Shown piece after piece: positions 61,901 through 64,000 of a DNA stretch of 64,000 bases. Both the position numbers and the translations under genes were made by a program. The notes beneath the pieces are model-generated. The model ran no database searches and had not been told where the DNA came from. It saw only the letters and a program-made list of their open reading frames with translations. Numbering within the stretch: position 1 is the stretch's first letter; each line of letters begins with the position of its first letter. The DNA is from Arcicella lustrica (GTDB lineage Bacteria > Bacteroidota > Bacteroidia > Cytophagales > Spirosomataceae), in contig NZ_JAYGIM010000008.1 in assembly GCF_034930985.1 (NCBI RefSeq), positions 124,001 to 188,000 on the forward strand, written 5' to 3'.

Positions 61901-62258
61901 TTGAACTTGAATAACCTGTAACAATTACTTCATCAAGTGCTGAAACATCTTCTGCTAACTTAACATCTACATTACTTTGCGACCCAACTTTAACTTCAGT
62001 GCTTTTATAACCAATCGCTGAAATTAATAATACATCCTTACCTGATTTGAGATTAATTGCAAAACCACCGTTTGCGTCTGTTGATACACCTGTTTGTGTG
62101 CCTTTTAGAAGAACCGAGACTCCAGGAATTCCCTGACCATCCATGCCAGTAACTTTCCCTGTTACTCGTCTGTCTTGTGCCATTGTTAAGAACGTACTTA
62201 ATAAAAATACGCACGACAAAAGCATACCCCTCCATGTAGAGTAAAATTTTGTGTTCAT
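58986..62258 (-). CDS. SusC/RagA-family TonB-dependent outer membrane transporter
   Basis: A 1090-residue protein with signal peptide MNTKFYSTWRGMLLSCVFLL (cleaved near LTMAQ). A carboxypeptidase-regulatory-like domain follows (about 30-105: GKVTGMDGQGIPGVSVLLKG, then GVSTDANGGFAINL), then the TonB box/plug (SALDEVIVTGYSSSNKKEST, VSGVTLITNGQPGTSSIIRV, DAAAASIYGARAANGVI), then a 22-stranded barrel ending in SRGFNLGLNLTF with terminal Phe. There is no STN domain, so this is not an anti-sigma-coupled transducer form. With SusD it imports an oligomer through the outer membrane using TonB energy. No enzyme genes for a defined glycan adjoin it. Confidence 0.96.
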   Translation of the reverse strand: MNTKFYSTWRGMLLSCVFLLSTFLTMAQDRRVTGKVTGMDGQGIPGVSVLLKGTQTGVSTDANGGFAINLKSGKDVLLISAIGYKSTEVKVGSQSNVDVKLAEDVSALDEVIVTGYSSSNKKESTAAVATVKAKDLQVVPSGNVEQQLQGRVSGVTLITNGQPGTSSIIRVRGFGSIGPAGSNDPLYVVDGVPVQSTDFLSPNDIESTTVLKDAAAASIYGARAANGVIVYVTKRGTKKARKMEVTYDGVYGVTDPNAAGAPKNLTPQEEADWTKIAQINTNIANGLSRTANPTEWANGLKHPQYGNGETATIPNYLYANGQSGVYGTVDLAAVKAAAQADPYGVFLIKPNMAGTNWYKEITRSAPLMRHSLGFSGGTENGRYYFGLSAQQQDGILITNGFKRYSFRANSEFDLGKRVRIGENLQFTYRSVLGQSGATNGLGIAQDESPILAAYRMPSIIPVYDELGNFASTKAGGFNNPRNPVRQLKNNNTNDNNFNANGFGNVYIEVDPIANLTLRSSIGGQFNSYYFKDYGYKYLGDSEPEGNNSFSEGSGFNFSWVFTNTAAYKAKFGSHSISALAGIEALNTGKGRQISGSGINPFSTDLDYVNLSKVQNPQVNSGLFSGINFYSLFSKVDYSLQDKYYLSAVVRRDGSSRFGANNRYGVFPAFSAAWRMSSEDFMKEIPFITDLKIRGGWGQMGNSNPVDPSNQYSLFGSSKGNSYYPISGTNNGADEGYYRTRIGNNNAKWETSTTTNIGIDATFLNGKLEAVIDFWRKDTKDLLYQVPIPGVVGVLASAPSVNIASMRNQGLDIQLINHGKFSQDVKYDITWNSSFLSNKITSLTESIKFFSGAAYRGINPIRNAVDQPISSFFGYKVAGYFATAEEAKNSTQTGAGVGRFKYVDVNGDGKITPDDRTFLGNPVPVYTGGITLDVKYKQWDFSTYLYTSLGNKIFNMSKWYTAFYGSFQGSGKGAIAKESWTPALGDNAKAPIWESASNISTNGAENSWYVEDGSYLRMTNISVGYTLPKALISKLGLSKARVSGSVTNIFTITSYSGLDPGVGGAVDTNFGIDVGNYPVSRGFNLGLNLTF

Positions 62259-62402
62259 AATAAAATTGGGTTTTTGATTGAAAAAATTAGATTTTTGGTT
62301 GAAAATCCTTGTAAATATATGTTTAATTTAATTTCATAACAAACTGATTATTTATATTCTAATAATTTATTTCATTTTTGTCTGAAGGCGGTTTTTTATT
62401 AA

Positions 62403-62440
62403 TGTATCATTTTGATAATGTTTATTGTATCATTTTGATA
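62403..62440 (-). promoter_or_regulatory. Tandem operator-like palindromes upstream of susC
   Basis: The 15-base unit TGTATCATTTTGATA occurs at 62403-62417 and 62426-62440, 23 bases apart. Each contains TATCA-TTT-TGATA. They lie 145 to 182 bases before the susC start. Confidence 0.5.
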
Positions 62441-62748
62441 CTTTTTAGAATTTTTAAAATATCAACCAATATTATTTTAACATTTTATAAATAACTGATT
62501 ATCAATGATTTATTTTTATTTATGTCGTTTTAGTATTATTGTATTTTTTGGCAAAATAATATAAATATACCCAAATGAGCTTTATTAAGGCATTTCCAAA
62601 ATAATAGAAAATAACTATTCATACAAGTAAAAAATAAAAAAAATCTATTTAAAGAATACAACACCAACAAAGCCGTACAATATTTATTCTTTAATTTTTT
62701 TGTAATTTTCTAAGTATAAATTTCCAGAATGATGGCCATTTTATTTAG

Positions 62749-62756
62749 TAAATTTG
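62749..62756 (+). promoter_or_regulatory. Possible -7 element for uvrC
   Basis: TAAATTTG fits TAnnTTTG, 19 bases before the uvrC start codon; no clear TTG upstream. Confidence 0.4.
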
Positions 62757-62774
62757 TATTCTAAATAAAAAAAT

Positions 62775-64000
62775 ATGACTGAGTTTGATTACAAAAGTGC
62801 TTTAGCTAAAGTACCCGAACTTCCGGGTGTATATCGTTATTTTGATGATGAAGGGACAGTAATTTATGTAGGTAAAGCAAAAAATTTAAAAAATAGAGTA
62901 AGTAGTTATTTTGCAAAATCTAACCAACACGATAGAAAAACAAAGCGTTTGGTTAGCCAGATTAGAAATCTAGAATTTACCATTGCCCATACAGAATTTG
63001 ATGCTCTTCTATTAGAAAATACACTTATCAAGCAATTTCAGCCCAAATTCAACATTTTGTTGAGGGATGATAAAATGTATCCGTTCATCTGCATTACCAA
63101 TGAGGCTTTTCCAAAAATCATCACCATTAGAAGGATTGATAAAAAATTAGGTACTTTTTTCGGGCCTTTTGCCAACCAGAAAGCCATGCACGCTATTCTG
63201 GAAATGTTCAATCAGCTCTATAGTTTCAGAACTTGTAATTTGAATCTTAGTGAAAAAAACATTCAGGATAGAAAATTTAAGGTTTGTTTAGAATATCATA
63301 TTGGCAATTGTAAAGGTCCTTGCGAAGGGCTTCAAACAGAAAATGATTATTTAAAAGAAGTTGACCAAGCCAAGAATATATTGAAGGGAAATATGAGTTT
63401 GCCGAAACAATACTTTGAAGAAAGAATGTTGGAAGCAGCCTCTAAACTTGCCTTTGAAGAAGCTCAGGAGTTTAAAGAAAAGTTGACTTACTTGGTCAAT
63501 TTCCAGAGTAAATCGACGGTTGTGAATCCCAATATTAAAGATGTGGATGTGTTTTCTATCGTTTCTGACGAAAATGCTTTTTACTTCAATTTCATGAAAG
63601 TATTAAATGGCTTTATCACACAAACGCAATCTTTAGAAGTAAAAAAGAAGCTTGATGAAACTGACGAAGATGTTCTGACGATGATGGTTTGGGAAATGCG
63701 TGATAAGTATGAAAGCGAAGCCAAAGAAGTAATTACAAACATTCCACTATCGGTAGATTTAAAAGGTGTTGAAAATACCATTCCGCAAATTGGTGATAAG
63801 AAAAAACTGTTGGAAATGTCTTTGAAGAATGTATTGTACTTCAAAAAGGAAAAGGCTGACCGACAAGCTTCTGAAGAAAGTGCTGGTGATGCCAAAATGA
63901 GAATTTTGTTAACGCTCAAAAATGATTTACAATTAAAAGCCATTCCACGTCATATTGAATGTTTCGATAACTCGAACATTCAAGGGACAAATCCTGTTTC
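62775..64000 (+). CDS. uvrC: Excinuclease ABC subunit C (3' end outside window)
   Basis: The first 408 codons of UvrC, which makes both cuts in nucleotide excision repair; the frame is open to the window edge. The GIY-YIG domain is at about 12-95: PELPGVYRYFDDEGTVIYVGKAKNLKNRV carries the GVY/YVG pair (residues 14-42) and Arg41, and LLENTLIKQFQPKFNILL holds the metal-binding Glu. A Cys-rich region (CNLNLSEKN..KVCLEYHIGNCKGPCEG) follows at about 156-177. The UVR-like part is around 205-240. The RNase H-like domain begins at HIECFDNSNIQGTNPV, with the catalytic Asp of that fold. Full-length proteins have about 600 residues. Confidence 0.95.
   Translation, partial: MTEFDYKSALAKVPELPGVYRYFDDEGTVIYVGKAKNLKNRVSSYFAKSNQHDRKTKRLVSQIRNLEFTIAHTEFDALLLENTLIKQFQPKFNILLRDDKMYPFICITNEAFPKIITIRRIDKKLGTFFGPFANQKAMHAILEMFNQLYSFRTCNLNLSEKNIQDRKFKVCLEYHIGNCKGPCEGLQTENDYLKEVDQAKNILKGNMSLPKQYFEERMLEAASKLAFEEAQEFKEKLTYLVNFQSKSTVVNPNIKDVDVFSIVSDENAFYFNFMKVLNGFITQTQSLEVKKKLDETDEDVLTMMVWEMRDKYESEAKEVITNIPLSVDLKGVENTIPQIGDKKKLLEMSLKNVLYFKKEKADRQASEESAGDAKMRILLTLKNDLQLKAIPRHIECFDNSNIQGTNPV

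Larger units (their letters stand above)
62259..62774. other. Intergenic region of 516 bases between susC and uvrC
   Basis: AT-rich control region between divergent genes. It holds two TATCA-TTT-TGATA palindromes, the -7-like site of uvrC, and no other recognisable element; no consensus TAnnTTTG for susC was found. Confidence 0.6.

Overview
The window is low-GC DNA from a gliding-type Bacteroidota, most likely order Cytophagales. The evidence is a gldK-gldL-gldM-gldN type IX secretion/gliding operon, a PorP/SprF protein, a SusC/SusD pair, an N/Q-rich IF-2, a retropepsin-like PDZ protease, near absence of Shine-Dalgarno sites, and promoter-like sites of the Bacteroidota type (TTG, about 20 bases, TAnnTTTG). 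The genus is not decided by the sequence.

Region 1 (1-27.3 kb) is a tandem array of eleven MacB/FtsX-type ABC permeases on the + strand (ten complete at 786-808 codons, the first cut by the window edge). It is followed by one ATPase gene at 26571. A Uma2-family gene sits inside the array on the other strand. Most permease stop codons are followed by related short low-complexity spacers. Four of the permeases (6144, 8640, 19123, 21630) form a close subfamily and two of these share an almost identical 3' end. A 29-base palindrome and a strong terminator after 18937 split the array into at least two transcription units. The permeases probably share few ATPases, possibly only the one seen here; their substrates are not visible.

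Region 2 (27.3-34.8 kb) holds unrelated housekeeping genes: a secreted double-DTG aspartyl protease with PDZ domain (-), triosephosphate isomerase tpiA (+), two glycosyltransferase-like genes (+), a membrane endonuclease/exonuclease/phosphatase-family protein (-), ribosomal protein L28 (+), enoyl-ACP reductase fabI (-) and a GNAT acetyltransferase (+).

Region 3 (34.9-40.4 kb) is the rimP-nusA-infB transcription/translation operon. It has a terminator-like hairpin in its leader, interleaved inverted repeats between nusA and infB, a long repeat-rich IF-2 N-terminus, and a serine in place of the usual G4 asparagine of IF-2.

Region 4 (40.5-47.7 kb) has a 1190-residue FG-GAP/ASPIC lipoprotein, sucD (succinyl-CoA synthetase alpha), a DUF4271-like membrane protein and hemD.

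Region 5 (47.9-53.9 kb) is a contiguous porP/sprF-gldK-gldL-gldM-gldN set encoding the type IX secretion core and its proton-driven motor.

Region 6 (54-64 kb) has xylA (-), a polyprenol-phosphate mannosyltransferase and a HemJ-like oxidase (+), a SusC/SusD uptake pair (-) whose upstream region carries two operator-like palindromes, and the 5' part of uvrC running off the window. Convergent gene pairs are separated by long, bidirectional terminator hairpins. No rRNA, tRNA, CRISPR array or transposase was seen.
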